DNA from: Blastocatellia bacterium
GTDB taxonomy: Bacteria; Acidobacteriota; Blastocatellia; Pyrinomonadales; Pyrinomonadaceae
Direction: 5' to 3'
Length of the DNA stretch: 7,626 nt
Assembly (NCBI GenBank): GCA_003175865.1
Contig: PSRF01000346.1
Coordinates: forward strand, 1 to 7,626
Shown one piece after another: positions 7,066-7,626 of this stretch. The translations under genes were made by a program, and so were the position numbers. The notes under the pieces were generated by a model that saw only the letters and a program-made list of their open reading frames with translations, had not been told where the DNA came from and did not search any database. The stretch's first letter is position 1. Each line of letters opens with the position of its first letter.

Positions 7066-7626
7066 TCAATTGCGTTCAGTTTTGCGAGTGCGGCGTGAAT
7101 GAAACACTATCAAACCTAAAATTCCAAACGTGACAAATGAAATGATGGCACCGGTCCTTGCGGCTGGCGCCGCGTACTTCATCACAACACTATGACTTCC
7201 GGGTGGAAGTGAAACTCCGCGCAGTAAGTAATCGGCGAGCAAAATGCGCGTTGGCTGACCATCGACTGTTGCTTGCCATCCCGGATAAAAGATTTCACTC
7301 AATACGAGTACCGTCGCAGTCGATGAGTTGGTCTCCAGCTCAATTCTGTTGGGCCCGTAGCGCACGATGCTTGCAGTGTTATCTGACGAGCTTGTTCCCG
7401 ACAACAACGGAAGTTCAGACCCGTCTATTTCCAACAGAACTGTCTGTTGAGGATCGAACGGATGTGCACTCTCGCCGCGAATCCGACGAAGTGCTTCCTC
7501 GCCGTCAACCGCTTCCGCTTTCGAAACCAACCATGCGCGTGGCATTGCGCGATCATTTCGAAGAATCAACGTCTGGCGTTGGTTGTAAACCGGTTGCCAC
7601 TGCGGGCCAAAACCAAAGGTCAGTGG
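7066..7626 (-). CDS. YfhO-like GT-C family membrane protein C (C-terminal 186 residues; 5' end beyond window)
   Basis: The frame is open from the right edge to a TGA at 7066-7068. A TTG occurs at 7569, but the frame is open 19 codons further to the edge, and that part (GPQWQPVY) still aligns with protein B (SEYWQPVF), so the gene clearly begins outside the window. Counting from the edge, the fragment has PRAWLV (29-34), IRGES (49-53), FYPGW (113-117), VDG (121-123), YLLRGV (133-138), PPGSH (141-145) and a last helix at about 158-175. A basic tail follows (HSRRTRK). These match the end of protein B motif for motif, so this is the periplasmic domain and last helix of a third YfhO-like protein. 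The WQP block sits close to PRAWLV, as in B, but the window does not show whether C has the insertion found in A. Its membrane core is unseen. Paralogy is secure; the substrate is unknown. Confidence 0.88.
   Translation of the reverse strand, partial: PLTFGFGPQWQPVYNQRQTLILRNDRAMPRAWLVSKAEAVDGEEALRRIRGESAHPFDPQQTVLLEIDGSELPLLSGTSSSDNTASIVRYGPNRIELETNSSTATVLVLSEIFYPGWQATVDGQPTRILLADYLLRGVSLPPGSHSVVMKYAAPAARTGAIISFVTFGILGLIVFHSRRTRKTERN

Noticed and set aside
7066..7569. TTG at 7569 as the start of a small 167-residue protein
   Set aside because: The frame stays open to the window edge and the upstream residues still align with protein B, so this is the end of a larger gene, not a separate small gene.

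Overview
This 7.6 kb window is a compact, single-strand block of four large multi-pass membrane-protein genes, all read on the minus strand (right to left). It holds no RNA gene, transposase, CRISPR array or plus-strand gene that I can support. GC content is moderate (near half by eye). Shine-Dalgarno sites are weak or absent. Tandem, diverged YfhO-like proteins interleaved with another polytopic glycosyltransferase-like protein suggest a Gram-negative-type environmental bacterium, most plausibly an Acidobacteriota soil lineage. That placement is an impression from protein style, not something the window proves.

Layout in transcription order. (1) 7626-7066: the last 186 residues of YfhO-like protein C, whose start lies beyond the right edge. 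(2) A 115-base gap with a possible 14-codon leader ORF and a hairpin that would pair the only Shine-Dalgarno-like GGAG. (3) 6950-4548: complete 800-residue YfhO-like protein B. (4) A 5-base gap, then 4542-2578: a 654-residue polytopic protein of a different, GT-C-like type. (5) A 139-base gap with a small dyad. (6) 2438-1: YfhO-like protein A, open for 812 codons and still open at the left edge. It is the longest single open frame in the window.

A, B and C are clear paralogs. A and B share the first-loop Gly-Asp motif, an FRVPSRHTxEW loop, and an LLNTxH motif. All three have PRxWLV in the soluble domain. B and C share the terminal PGW-DG-YLLRGV module and a last membrane helix; A is cut off before reaching it. 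The 654-residue protein has the same general plan (first-loop Asp residues, an RIPAR loop, a soluble C-terminal part) but lacks the terminal helix.

YfhO-family proteins (Pfam PF09586) are GT-C-type integral membrane proteins. In Listeria and Bacillus, members (GtlB/YfhO) are needed to glycosylate lipoteichoic acid from polyprenyl-phosphate sugars. By inference this cluster puts sugars on a surface glycan, lipid or protein at the outer face of the inner membrane. The partners (a polyprenyl-phosphate glycosyltransferase, a GtcA-like flippase) are not in the window, so the substrate is unknown. The most notable features are the roughly 155-residue beta-rich insertion in A that B lacks, the density of four such enzymes in a row, and the leader arrangement before B.
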